Assembly (NCBI GenBank): GCA_963978905.1
Contig: OZ022256.1
Span: 22,941,743-23,005,742 of the forward strand
Direction of reading: 5' to 3'
Length of the DNA stretch: 64,000 bases
Source: Trichostrongylus colubriformis
Lineage: Eukaryota > Nematoda > Chromadorea > Rhabditida > Trichostrongylidae
Shown here: positions 10,529 through 22,036 of the stretch, piece by piece
How the letters are laid out: each line of letters opens with the position of its first letter
How positions within the stretch are numbered: the first letter of the stretch is position 1
Notes under the pieces: generated by a model
What the model saw: the letters and a program-made list of their open reading frames with translations, nothing else
The model's database searches: none
Told to the model about the DNA's origin: nothing
Made by a program: the position numbers and the translations under genes

Positions 10529-11849
10529 TTTTCAGATCTGCAGGAGTTTTACAGTTAAACAGCTTCGTACTTGACATTAGCAGACAATTTTTCGGAACCG
10601 TTATTGGGTGGTTTGTGAGGTTGAGTACATTTTCCCAGGAAGTATTCCTCATCGCAGCTGCTTCGATTGCATTATTCATTCCAATCTTTGACACTGACCG
10701 GTGGTGTTCACCACGAAAGCTGGCACGTCAAGCACCACTTCGTTTTGATCGATACGGCTTAATACGATACGATAAGTATCATTCTGCTATCATGCTCATT
10801 AATCTACACCTCAGTCATTCCTCTGCAGAGTCGACCCTAGGAGGCGGGGTGGATTTATCCAAGGCGTCAGGTCTTATCGGTCACGCCGTCACTACAGCTC
10901 GGGGCCGCGTTTTCCGACGGGGATTTCGCCATAAATAAGCTTCTCAGCCCCATACTTTTGTGAGTGACTTCTTTTAGGGATCTTCTACAGGAATCTCTTC
11001 TTTATCATCACACCTTATCTTATCGCATAAATCACGGGCTTGATTTGCCACGTAAACGCTGTGTTGGAAAAAACTCCGTGCCAGGTGTGGTCGTAGAGGG
11101 TGGGTGGGATCGGAGGGGGATCGAGGTGGCTTAGCGCGGTGAGGACGTGCTGCGACGCCGCAAGTACAGCTTGGACAGTTGCCCAACAATCTGTCTACTC
11201 AGAGAAGGTGAGTTTCAGGTCTGATTATTGCGGAATGTGCTTTAAGGTGACTTCCGAGGTGGGGCGTCCGAGTGGGTGTAAATGCCACAGTGTTGAGGAA
11301 CAAATAGGGGACACCCAGTACTTTAGATGATGAATGAAAAGACACGAGCACAAATAATAAATGCAATTTCAGAGAGACGGCTGTGGGACCGACAACAAAG
11401 GACGAACTGCATGCTGTTGTTCCTATGATTTGTGCAACTCATCTCACAGCTTCATACAATTGTTATTTGTTCTACTTCTTTCAGTTTTTACCACAGGGCA
11501 TTTTGCTGCGTGATACGAGGATGTTTCACTTCCAAGACATATTGACAGATGTTCATCTGTGATCTATCGAATTTGAACATTAAAGCTGAAACTCATTGGA
11601 GAGAAAATGCAATCGAAGTTCACTTGTTGCTTGAAGTGTAATTCCTGCGATGCATCGCGACGGACATGAATAGATTTGGCAATAAGGTTTCAAATACAAC
11701 CGTGTGAATAAATGTGACTCGGTGACACATACGAAGAAAGCATCATAACATATCTGCCCCTGAAGGTAGTGTGCATGCTGAACATCCGGTTGCAATAACA
11801 TGAGGACGGATCACATTAATGAGAAAAGAAGTGAAGGATACTCCAATTA
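10529..11849. other. No recognisable feature
   Basis: Unique-looking sequence without a supported exon or repeat; the minus ORF at 10479-10694 is an alternative reading of the region above and is not clearly coding. Confidence 0.35.
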
Positions 11850-12682
11850 TTAGGTTGAACCATAATTTCTGTCACAGTTTTTATTTTTCTTGGGGGAAAC
11901 TGTGGAAGCTTCTGGAATATTTGGTGGTGGGGTGTATAGAAGCGAGTGTAAACGATTACTGATTAAGACATTCATATTCTCTATGGCTTCAATCAGCAGT
12001 GAATCTACGACAATTTCGCGAGAGGCCTCCAGCTCCTTCTACTTCACAATCAGCCTCGGTTCCTCAGCATGCAAGGCTCAGCAACCTGGTCACCGGCGAC
12101 GAAAAGTGGACTCTTCCCGTCAACTACCGATTCTGGAGATCCGACGCCAAAAGTGACCTGCAACCCTTCTATGCGTCTGGTGGTGGCGCAACTGGCATTA
12201 TTCACTGGGACTACTGCCATCCAATACGACTGTCATGCCGACCTCTACTGCAGGTAAATGGACACCGTAGCTGCAGAACTTACCGGAAAAAGAACAGAGT
12301 CTTCTTCTTCCACGATGACGCTCGCCCACATAAGGCAAAGTTGACGTGTCGGAAGATCCAGGACCTTGGTTAGACGGAGCTCCCCCACCCACCGTATTCT
12401 ATGGACATGGCCCCAACTGACTACCACCTAATCCGACCTCTGAGCCACTTCATCGACGGACGGCAGTTCAAAGACGACAATGACCTCAAAATCGGCCTCC
12501 AGACTTTCTTCGACCACAAATCTCCAGACTTCTACAAGCAAGGCATCTATATAATCACCCTATTTGCTCGCAATATATTGTTGATCATAACGGTGCATAT
12601 TTTGTTGACTGATGTTAGACACAAATAAAAAAAATTTTGAAATTTTTTGTCATTGTGTAACAGAAATTATGTTTCAACCTAA
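11850..12682 (+). mobile_element. Internally deleted mariner element
   Basis: Inverted ends TTAGGTTGAACCATAATTTC and its near-complement are flanked by TA on both sides (11848-11849, 12683-12684). At 833 bp it is shorter than an intact mariner (about 1.3 kb). The left part lacks the DNA-binding region. Confidence 0.8.
12060..12628 (+). pseudogene. Mariner transposase, C-terminal remnant
   Basis: Broken frames read LVTGDEKWTLPVNYRFW, then FFFHDDARPHKAK, then LPHPPYSMDMAPTDYHLIRP and FIDGRQFKDDNDLKI. These are the catalytic core landmarks of mariner transposases: the GDEKW block with the first catalytic Asp, HDxARPH with the second, and the (Y)SPDLAPTDYH block with the third, here SMDMAPTDYH. 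At least one frame change and one stop interrupt it, and the N-terminal helix-turn-helix is absent, so the protein cannot be functional. Confidence 0.75.
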
Positions 12683-12709
12683 TAGAAGAGGAGAAAAAGA
12701 GAACAGGTG

Positions 12710-12928
12710 CTAGTTAGGTGCGTAACGTTTAGGATAGCTTATCCAAGTAAAGGCCAAACATCGATTAGGTGTGACCCCTTCTAGGAGATTGGTCGAAAGG
12801 AACTGTCTGAAAACAGTTACTAATGAGGGTCCCAAGGCCTCTGCATAACCACCATAGCCAAAAAGGGCGCCATCTTGGGCGAGAGACATCAGGAAGTGGA
12901 ACTGCTGAAGCAGAGTCACTCGCGGCAT
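12710..12928 (-). CDS. 72-codon ORF squeezed between mariner and RTE ends
   Basis: The ORF starts at an ATG (12928) and stops at TAG (12710-12712). It reads MPRVTLLQQFHFLMSLAQDG, then ALFGYGGYAEALGPSLVTVF, and ends CLAFTWISYPKRYAPN. Composition looks coding. It begins within a few bases of the RTE 3' end (a CAGGTGATA-type repeat) and stops 26 bp from the mariner's right TA. It may be a host exon into which both elements inserted, or an unrecognised RTE 3' tail. No family recognised. Confidence 0.35.
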   Translation of the reverse strand: MPRVTLLQQFHFLMSLAQDGALFGYGGYAEALGPSLVTVFRQFLSTNLLEGVTPNRCLAFTWISYPKRYAPN

Positions 12929-12929
12929 G

Positions 12930-15900
12930 GAGGAATCACCTGTATCACCTGTCGTCCCGTTGTTCATCGAGAGCCTCGCGCGGGCGCCAGCAACGTCTCC
13001 ATTCGTCCCTGTCGCGAGCCAAAGCAGTCCAGTGAACGTTTCTGGCTCCAGGGACACGTAGCGTCTCGTTCCTTTCGCGCAGAGCTTTCGTGAAGAAGTC
13101 TGACCATCGGGCCGGCGGTCGTCCAGGTGTTCGTTTGACGTCCCGAGGGATCCAGTCGGTAACCGCTCTGGTCCAACGGTCATCGCGATATCGCATGACG
13201 TGTCCGGCCCATCTAATCTTCGATTCCTTGGCAAATACGACGGCGTCCCTGATCTTTGATCGACGACGGAGTTCGGAACTCCGGATTCCCCTCTGCACTT
13301 GCGTGTATCGGGATACTCCGAGCATCGTCCTCTCGATGGCGCGTTGGATGACGCCGACCGCATGCTCCTCCTGCTTACGTAGAGTCCAAGTCTCTGAGGC
13401 GTATGTTAAGGCAGGAAGGACAGCGGAATCGAAGAGATGGGCGCGGAGCCGGATGTTCTTCGTCTTCTTCACTACTCCCTCGATGGTCTTGAAGGCTCCC
13501 CATGCCGCTCTTTTCCTCCTGCTCAGCTCTGGTGCTAAGTCGTTCATCATGTTGACTTCCCGACCTAGGTACACATAGCTGAAGCATTCGGTGATGTTCG
13601 TTCCGTTGAGCGTGAATGGGGCGTCAGGTACCAATCCGTTTCTCATGAACATCGTCTTCGTCAGGTTCAGCTGCAGACCGATCTTTCCACACTCGCAGTC
13701 AAAATCGGCTAGCATCCGTTCCGCTTGCTGGATTGTCGGTGTTATTAGCACAATGTCGTCAGCGAAGCGGAGGTGGTGTAGATGCCGGCCATCGACCTTC
13801 ACTCCCATTCCTTCCCATTCCAGTTGACGCATGACGTTCTCAAGAGCGGCGCTGAATAGTTTAGGCGAGATAGTGTCGCCTTGTCGAACCCCTCTCTTCA
13901 CGTCGATGATGACTTCCTTGTAGAATGGTGAGATCCTGGTCGTGAAGTTGCTGTAGAGTTCACGAAGTACTCTTATATACTGAGTAGGCACACCCTGGTT
14001 TCCCAGGGCTTTGATAACCGCTTCTGTCTCAACGGAGTCGAAGGCTTTCTTCAAATCGATGAATGTGAGACATAACGGCATCTTGTACTCTCGCGACACT
14101 TCGATGAGCCTAGTGACCGTGTGGATGTGATCGATTGTACTGAATCCTCTCCGAGACCCTGCTTGCTCGCACGGCTGTCCTTCTTCTAAAGTTCTACCAG
14201 TCCTATTCAAGATGACACGAGTGAAGAGCTTGTAGACTACAGACAGCAGGCAGATTGGACGATAATTGCCAATGTCGTGTGGATCTCTCTTCTTATACAG
14301 CAACACAGTCCTGCTGGTTTTCCACGATGTGGGTACCTTGCATTCCGACAGGTAGCGTGTGAAGAGTCGGGCCAGTGTTTTGACGATAACTGGCGGGAGA
14401 TTCTTCAGATGTTCCGGTCTGATCCTGTCGGGGCCTGGTGCTGTACCATTCTTCACCGACGAAATGGCGTGTCGGACTTCGCAAGGGAGAACTGATGGGA
14501 CGACATATCCATCTTGCTTCAGATTTCTCCTAGGCAGTTGGACATGGCTATCGAAGAGATCCGAGTAGAAGTCGTAGATGACCTTCTCCATTGCCCTTCG
14601 GGAAGCAGTCACTCCGTTAGGACACTGAAGACCGGTCATTTTGGTCTTGTAAGTGGCGAAGCTTCGACGGGCATTGCGAATGCTCCTCCCAGCCTCTGCT
14701 GCTTCAGCCAGCACTGCTGCTCTTCTTTCCTTGAGATCTTCTTTTATCGCCTCTCTGCATCGCTTCGCAAGTTCGGACGTCAGTTGGTAATCGCCTGCGG
14801 CTCGTGCGGCTCCACGTTGGCGTATCAGCTCGAGAGTTTCCGAAGAGAGACGCCTCTTTGTGACTTCCAAACTCTCTGCCCTCCTGGCACAATCGTGAAA
14901 ATGCTCAACGAGCCGGTTGTACTCGTCGTCGATGTTTTCGATAACGGAATCCTCCCATACACCAGCGAGAGAAGCGAAGTGTTCCCAGTTGATGACTGTC
15001 TTGGGTCTTCACTCCTTGAATTTCGCGGCTCTCTCTCCACGTATCGAAAAGAGGAATTTTGCGCGGATGAGTCGATGGTCTGATCCCGTGTAGAACTTCG
15101 GAACAACAGCGACGTCGGTCAGGCAAAACCTTCGATTGAAGATGACGTGATCGATCTCGTTATGGAATTGTCCCCCGGGTGACTCCCAAGTCCATCGCAG
15201 ATGAGAGGGCTTCTGGAACTGTGAATTACCATGGATGGAGTTGATCGACATAATAAACTCAGACAGCCTTTCACCCTGCTCATTCCATTCCGTTCCGTGA
15301 GTCCCGATGTGAAGCTCATTGTCCGTTCTTCTGGGGCCGATCTTGGCGTTGAAGTCGCCGACGATGACCTTGAAGAAGGTGTGGTCTTCCTTGTAGAACT
15401 TCTCCAATTCCACATAAAAAGCTTCGAGCTCGTCTTCGTCGTAGCTTGATGTTGGTGCGTAGGCGACGAAGATGGTCAAAGCCGGGATTGAACCGCATCT
15501 TTTCAATCGCAAACGTCCGATTCGGGTTGTCAGATTTTCGTACGAATCGATGTTCATGGCCAAGTGCGTGTTGACGAGAACGCCCACACCGCCAACGCCT
15601 CTCCTGTCGCATGTTCCAAGGAACAGTCCTTCACCAGTCTCGTACACGGCGTGTAGCGGGCGATGCCTCCTCGTCTCGGTCAGTCCGATGACGTCGTACT
15701 TGATCTTCCTGGCTTGCATCATCAGATCTTCGATACTCGCTTCCGATGCAAGAGTTCGTGCGTTGTAAGTACAGATCGCCATCTTAGTCCTTCTCGATTT
15801 AGGCAGCCTGTTGTGGCCCTGAGATTTTAGCAGCCTCTCCCGAGCGGTCCTACCCAACGCTGCCGTATTGGGGGCTCCCTCAGGTTCAGGGGAATGAGGC

Positions 15901-16362
15901 CCATTTTTATTGCTGTTTTCGGCAAGATGGAAACCCACGAGTAGCTTGCCGGGCTCTGTCGTGGGGGCTGAGTATACTCCGGGTAGTTAGCCAGGCTATC
16001 CCAAAGTGGACATGGGGTTTATTTGTTGGAGGCGACCCCGGACCGCCTCCCATGTACCTCCCAGTCGTTAGAATGCAAGCTTTTGGCTGGACCGAATGCA
16101 GGATACAACTGCACCATACAGAACGCCCTTACACGTATGCAAGAAACGTCTACATGGATACAGAGGGTATGAATCAGCCCAGCGCAGCAGAAACAGGGAG
16201 TCCATCCCCTGGATCCACCTGCGTCTCAGGGCAGGTACATGGTGGCTTTTGGTCCGCGATTAGCCCCCTATCCGCCACCTGGGGTCGCGCCACGTAGCCT
16301 TGCCACTTAACGGCTCGAGATCCTTCAGCGAGAGAAGCCCCTCGGTGAAGGAGATCCGTGGA
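12930..16362 (-). mobile_element. RTE-type LINE, nearly full length (copy 1)
   Basis: Minus-strand non-LTR retrotransposon: a 5' untranslated stretch of about 420 bp (down to 15939), one long endonuclease-RT frame, and a short 3' end with CAGGTGATA-type repeats, as is usual for RTE elements. The 5' limit is set by where similarity to copy 2 (starting about 22037) begins. The single ORF, APE-type endonuclease and short repeat tail fit the RTE clade. Confidence 0.85.
12945..15938 (-). pseudogene. RTE endonuclease-reverse transcriptase, one in-frame stop
   Basis: A frame of about 997 codons from ATG at 15938, interrupted only by TGA at 15009-15011. The N-terminal third is an apurinic-type endonuclease: CTYNARTL, GLTETRRH, VGDFNAKIG, NEIDHVI and GSDHRLI blocks. 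The rest is a reverse transcriptase: [57 protein letters not shown] and the catalytic FADD in RFADDIVLI, followed by a C-terminal [11 protein letters not shown] block. The protein nicks target DNA and copies its own RNA there. In copy 2 the position of the stop reads KEQRYK, so here the stop probably replaced an Arg/Gln codon (CGA or CAA to TGA/TAA type change). Confidence 0.85.
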
Positions 16363-16396
16363 TGGAGGAATATTGCCAGAAATACGATACTTCTCT

Positions 16397-16420
16397 CTCT
16401 CCCCCCCCCCCCCCCCCCCG
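16397..16420. repeat. Poly-C tract next to the RTE 5' end
   Basis: Homopolymer of about 18-20 C after a CTCTCTCTC run. Length is likely unreliable. Confidence 0.6.
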
Positions 16421-16569
16421 CCCTCTCCCCTTCCTTTATTTTCCGGTATTTCTATGGTACTCTACCCAGTCAATGCGGTTCACTAAGGAAATTAACAGGC
16501 AGCAAAAACTGAAATGAAATCAAATTGGTGCCAAAATCATAAAAACAGGAACCTAACAAAATGCATTGT

Positions 16570-17150
16570 CCATTCTGAAGAAAAGAGTCTAAAAAAGCTA
16601 CAGATTAAATAGAAACCAGATAAAGCGCTCCATTGCGATATCGCTTTAGCGACGCAGCGATCGCAAGCGCGATATCTTCTCTATGGCGAATATGAGCATT
16701 TTCAGAATATTTCTAACTTTACTAAATGAAACCCAACCTTTCGAAGAAACGTGAATATTTTCGTAATAACTCCCTCAGCCTGATCCACTGGCCGCTCGGT
16801 TTCTCTGATGGCTGCGTAGTTCTCTATATACAAAGTCAGTCGAAGAAAATTTGGAAAAGTTTCGAAGTGCTTCCTTTTAATGGCCGTTACTTCCTTCGAA
16901 CGCAACTTTATGAGTGCGAATTTCCGATGCGGAATTTGCGCCGTTGCTGATTCCTAAGAACCACTAAATTTTTACCATATCCCAGAATGAAAATTAACTA
17001 TATAAAAGGTATTCCGTCGAGGAAATAAATTCCTTCTTAGAAATGGCGGAATCTTATGATTTATTATGCACACATCTTTTGCTCTCAGAGGTCCAACGTT
17101 AGGGCATCTGTCTTTGGCCAGCTTCGTTTTCGCCATGCGTGAGGTTTCCA
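16570..17150 (-). repeat. Diverged relative of the hAT-like element
   Basis: Read on the minus strand, this shares the order of blocks seen in 18351-19745 and 23678-25085: the GAAACCTCACGCATGGCG block, the GAAGGAAGT...CACTTCGAAA block and a CTCCATTGCGAT block. No termini are visible. An ancient or decayed copy. Confidence 0.4.
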
Positions 17151-17170
17151 TCGACAATTCATCAGGTTAA

Positions 17171-17362
17171 TGGGTGCACTATTTCCCTAATCGTCTTGGA
17201 ATTGTGAGCTGTGAACAAGGTATCAAGAATCTGTAAGCAAACACGTGTATTTATCACTTCGCAGTGCGATCTCGCAGCAGCTAAATTATACGCGTTTGGC
17301 CACAAAAGCCTGAGCTTTGTTCACAGTCCACAATTCCAAAAGACCTAAGAAACAGTGTGCCC
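17171..17362. mobile_element. MITE-like inverted repeat
   Basis: CTTGGAATTGTGAGCTGTGAACAA is answered by TTGTTCACAGTCCACAATTC about 110 bp further on, with weaker complementarity extending out to GGTGCACTATTTCC and its partner. No ORF. Class and target duplication not determined. Confidence 0.5.
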
Positions 17363-18350
17363 TTAGACTGCGCTTACCTCTGCGGTTGTCCATGCGCTCT
17401 CCTCTCTACAGCATCGTCTCAATCCCTTTTTCACTACTTGTTTGCTATTTACGGTGTGCCCCTTTTTATACATCCTTTGAGATTTCTAAGTGATGGTTAA
17501 TTTGTATATTATTTTCAGATTTAATACCTTTAAACCTTTTACACTCCTATAAATCCTACTTTATCACATTCTCCCCTTTAATCCTTCCATCTCCAACTTG
17601 AGAGATTTCGTTAACTGATCACTGCTGACTTCTAAGATCACGACCCCTCTACGCGAACCAAGTAGGACCCCCTGTCAAGAAATCCTCGACAGAAGTCCTG
17701 GACCTGTGTCGAAGTAACATTTTAGACTTTTCTCCATACTTCTCAATTTACCAGAGCCTCTCACCGTGAGCCACTTTTCTTTCCTCAATGATTCAGCAAT
17801 GACCCTTTCCTTCACTAACGCTCGACTAGGCTTCACCCATGTGTACAACATGCTCACTGCCTTCTTTCTTGTGCTCCTCTCTCCATTATTTGAAATGCTT
17901 CCTCAAGTTCTGGTTCTTCTGCTAAGCTGCAGAGAATCTCAGTGTCTGCGCTGCTCCACCACATCTACTGTCCCTTCAGACTCTCTTTGAGTTTTAATGA
18001 CTAGAAAATGTTGCCCACCAGTGAATTCAGTAAGGCGCTTTTCTCTGATGTTTGTTACAGCCACTGACGAGGACAACCTTTCCTTTCCCTGGTTTTGCGG
18101 AATCTACATGTAGGCGTAACCATGATCTCTCCTCATTTGAGCACGAAACGAACACTGTATTGGCAGGTGATCTCGCAGCTTTTCGTCTGCTGTTGCGATT
18201 TCAAAAGTAGTTTTTTATTTCTTTGATTTTCAGTGATCGTCCAGTAGAACAGGAGCGAGACAGCTCTTCATTCGTGGCGTCACAAGATGTCCTCCATGTA
18301 GCAGTGTTAGTACACGGTTATGGAGTTTCGGCAGAATGATACTCTCAGGC
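17363..18350. other. Unassigned
   Basis: No supported gene. A minus-strand frame near 17880-17960 reads AEEPELEEAFQIMERGAQER but is broken on both sides; possibly an old transposon fragment. Confidence 0.25.
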
Positions 18351-19745
18351 AGGGTCAAGCCTCCGTTGAGGGATCCTCAACGGGGGAGGGGGGGGGGGAG
18401 TATTTGGTCTGCTAGGAGGGGGGGGGGTCGTAATCGGTCAGGTAGGCAGTGATCAACAGAATTTCCCAGACTGAGGGTCTAAAGTGTAAGGGAAAAAATG
18501 ATAAAAGTGACTTATTAGGTTCGAACCCGAAACTAGTTTAACTTAATCATCATGGAAACCTCATGCATGGCGCGATCCGCAACGAAACCGGTCAACGCCA
18601 GTGGCCCTTTTGTTGGTCCGCTGACACCGAAATCACATACAGAGACACCTCCAAAATTCACCAATTAACCGTGGAAAGCGATATCTATTGCAAGCATTCG
18701 CTGAAACCTCTTCTCTTTTCATGATTGATCACTTAGTGAATTCCGCGGGGTTACGGTACTAACCTATATATTTGAGGACTGACGGTGCCCAAAGGAAAGA
18801 GAGGGAACGCTCGAGCTGCCGGACCTGGTCTCCTTGGACAATTCGCCATCTACTCCAGCGCCTGTACTTCCATCGTCACCACCGAGCCCACCACGTCCAC
18901 TGCAATGACCGGACTGATCCCCTTTCATTCATTTGCTGCTTTGATTCATAATGAATCTATATTATTCTGGTCGTTGTTCTAGCAGACGCACTGGGGATCA
19001 GGTGGCCAGACCACCAACATGACTATAAAGGGGTACAACCGTGGATGGACACTCCAGAAACAATGGGATGAAAACAAAAAATTAGCTGATATGGAAAATT
19101 AGCTTCTTCCGTATCTTAGTACGATCGCAAGTACGTAATCTAGTGTTAGCGGCCACTATGCGGATCGTAAAAACGTTTGTATTCATTGGGAGTGTGGATG
19201 GAATCCTCATGCACGGCGCATCCACAGAGAAGCTGACCGACGCTTCTCGCCTTACCACTAGGCCTCCGAGAGCGAAGGATGCATACCGGAAAAAATTTCA
19301 GTAACAATGAATCGATTTTTGGGAAGATTCGTGGTAAGATCTCGCGAATTCGACGAAAAAAGCTTTCCTCAACTGGCTTTTCTGAATTTTTCTTGCTTCG
19401 TTTTGAAGATATGGCATAGCTCAGGTAACCATTCGAAAGCGACAACCTAGCAGACCCCGCCTCACCAAAACGCACTCATATGGTTAAGTTTGAAGGAAGT
19501 TATGGCCTTTCCGTGAAACACTTCGAAATTCCCTCATCTAATCCTCATCTGGAAACCCATATCGATAACTAAGCAACCATTGGGGAAAGCAAGCGGCTAG
19601 TAATAGGTCTGAGGGAGTTATCAGGAAAACAGTTCACAGCTGTTTGGAAGATGGGCTCTAGGTAAAGTTCAAAGCATTTCAAAAATTTCGGGATGTAGTA
19701 TGGGGAAGATAACGCGCTCCATCGTGATCGCCGCGTCGCACGTCG
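18351..19745 (+). mobile_element. hAT-like non-autonomous element, copy 1 (right end missing)
   Basis: Starts CAGGGTCAAGCCTCCGTTGA, the same terminus as the element at 23678, and follows it block by block to about 19740, with an extra segment of roughly 300 bp near 18690-19020. The matching CTTGACCCTG right end is not found, so the copy is truncated or was replaced by the palindrome at 19883. No transposase ORF. Confidence 0.65.
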
Positions 19746-19882
19746 CCTGAAACGAAATGAAAAGCCGATGATGTCCGCTTCAGATCGGATTTTTATTGTA
19801 ATGTATTTCGTATTTTTGTATTTTATAATCAGGGAACGCTGGTTCAAGTTGCATCCGAGACTAAAAGCTATACTCATATCTC

Positions 19883-20510
19883 ACAAGGGAAGGATTCTAG
19901 GTCGAAGTGGCCATTCGGAATGGGATATATATTGTCTGACGTATTTTCGGACGCTGATCTCGAACCTGCATTCCAAATTTGCTACGCGATGCTCTGAGAG
20001 GAGTTATGGAGGTTTTTTTGAAAAAACAATGTTATTATATGGTAGGTTTGGAAGCCCGTAGCGCGCGAGCCAGACGTTCTCGCGCAAAACTAGTGCGATT
20101 TTCGTGTTCAGGGGACCGAACTGCCCTAAGGAACATGTTTTTAGCCAATTCGAGGCCTATTGGGTAGGCCAAGAGTTTTTCCGAAATTTGGTCAAATTCT
20201 CGGTAAGCCAAGAATTTTTCCGAAATTCGTTCAAATTCTCGAATTGGCTAAAAACATGTTCCATAGGGCAGTTTGGTCCCCTAAACACGAAAATCGCACT
20301 AGTTTTGCGCGAGAACGTCTGGCTCGCGTGCTACGGGCTTCCAAACCTACCATATAATAGCATTGTTTTTTCAAAAAAATCTCCATAACTCCGCTCAGAG
20401 AATCGGACAGCAAATTTGGTATGCAGGTTCGAGATCAGCGTCCGAAAATACGTCAGACAATATGTATCCCATTCCGAATGGCCACTTCGACCTAAAATCC
20501 TTCCCTTGTC
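19883..20510. repeat. Large palindrome, about 300-bp arms
   Basis: The left arm from ACAAGGGAAGGATTCTAGGT is inversely repeated to CCTTCCCTTGTC at 20510, with only a short loop near 20195-20215. The arms are highly similar (a few mismatches per line by eye). Inner text includes CGTTCTCGCGCAAAAC and CGTGTTCAGGGGACCGAACT, which recurs in weaker form in the foldback at 29575-30930. No protein coding. A foldback element family of unknown superfamily. Confidence 0.75.
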
Positions 20511-20628
20511 AGCATTCTTGTTCTTCTCAAAGAATTTTATTCTTTCCATGACTCAGCATTATTGCTCTTCGAAGAGTTCTTTTATTCTGCCCATAACTTT
20601 GTATTCTTGCAATCGAATTTTTGAATTC

Positions 20629-20745
20629 CTAAAATATTGACTCGCATAAGTTTATGCCGTTGAATGCTCCGTGAAGAGCGATCTCTTTCAGAGCTTCTTT
20701 GAGGGATTCATCAGCAGCTTCCATGCTTGATTTTGACTTAGTCAT
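20629..20745 (-). CDS. Possible 38-residue ORF
   Basis: An ATG-initiated minus ORF reads MTKSKSSMEAADESLKEALK, then EIALHGAFNGINL, and stops. The amphipathic, Lys/Glu-rich composition looks protein-like, but with no obvious donor it would be a complete micro-ORF or the end of an exon. Unrecognised; chance is possible. Confidence 0.2.
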   Translation of the reverse strand: MTKSKSSMEAADESLKEALKEIALHGAFNGINLCESIF

Positions 20746-22036
20746 GCAAACCTTCCGGCTATGCTATACTGCTACTTTCCGCACAACTTCTTTTTTGAAA
20801 GCAGGCTAGTGGATTCTGTGAAAAATAGCCCTGGAAGCTAGCTGAAACCTGGCAAAGGGCAAGCTGGTTCATCATCAAAGAAGCGACATCCCGCGGTACC
20901 ACCCGAGTATTTTCGATGACGTCATCAAACTGGAAAATAAACGTGCGGGGACGGGTTTGCTCACCTTAGGTTTCCAATTCCTTTGTCGGGTGACTATTTC
21001 ATCAAGTATTTGGTAGAATCACCGGGTTCGTTTATGGCTGTTCTCCAGAGTCACCAAAGAAGCTCTTTCTTGAGTTGCTATTTTGCTTTGAAAGCGCAAT
21101 GATGTGCTTGGAAAGGTCCACATTAAAGCTCAAGCAAATGTTTCACGTAATGTTTCTTTGCGAAATGTGTGGGCGACTAATGCAGGCACCGTGTTATCAT
21201 ATAGTGCTGATTGATTGTCGACGGAGACGAGTATTTGGAAAGGGGTCAGCGTGGTTATAACACAGCGTTCAAAGTAAAAGTAGAGTTTAGAGTGTTTGGG
21301 GTAGAATATTTTACCAAAAGCTGGGTGCTTGTTAAGGAGCTGCTTGCTGTTGTGTCGTTGTGCTGTGCTAGTGCTATGCAAGCCAGATGAGCACCATTTG
21401 GGATATCCTTCCAGATGGGGTTCCAACTGCATTTGCAGTCGGAATTTGTGTGAAGATTGTGCAGTCGGAATTGAATGGAATTTCTGTGAAAATTGTGCAG
21501 TCGGAATTGAATTTGCAGTCGGAATTTGTGTGAAGCGGAATTCGTGTGAAAAACTTTACTTACGAGGAAAAATTGAAAGCGCTTTTTTAAGTATCGGATC
21601 AACAAGATGCTATATATAAACAAGGAATTGGATGCACATAGCATCTAAGAAAAGTATCGCAGTGAACTCATTGCACAGAGGTGTCGTTTTTCTTTCGTTC
21701 ATAGAATTTATGGATCTCATTCTGTCCGTTTCTCTTTCGTTCATCAATCTTTTGTTTTTCCCCATCCCATTCCATTCATTCTCTTTCGTTGTGCAAAAGA
21801 GGATGGGATGGGATCTCTTTCCCTGAGGTGGGAGGGGAATTTTTTTTCTCCGCCTTTCGATCGAAAAAAGTACTTCGCAGCCTACAAGTAGGAAGCCTGA
21901 TATCGATGAGTTCTTGTGAAAAGTACCATCGGTCCTACCTCTCACTCCTCGACGCTACCTGCTCCTACACTTAAAGAAATTGTCCACGAAAAAATGAGAT
22001 TTCCTGTCACCCATATATTTATGTTGTATTTGCCTA
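20746..22036. other. Unassigned, with a short tandem GCAGTCGGAATT repeat
   Basis: Between about 21425 and 21545 the phrase TGCAGTCGGAATT recurs four times with variable spacing. A block of simple pyrimidine-rich text follows (21700-21860). No gene supported. Confidence 0.35.

Noticed and set aside
10315..10938. 207-codon plus ORF as a real protein
   Set aside because: Starts at TTG, no domain, and a spliced alternative in the same DNA fits nematode signals better.
13090..13578. Plus-strand 162-codon ORF within the RTE
   Set aside because: Antisense shadow of the RT coding strand.
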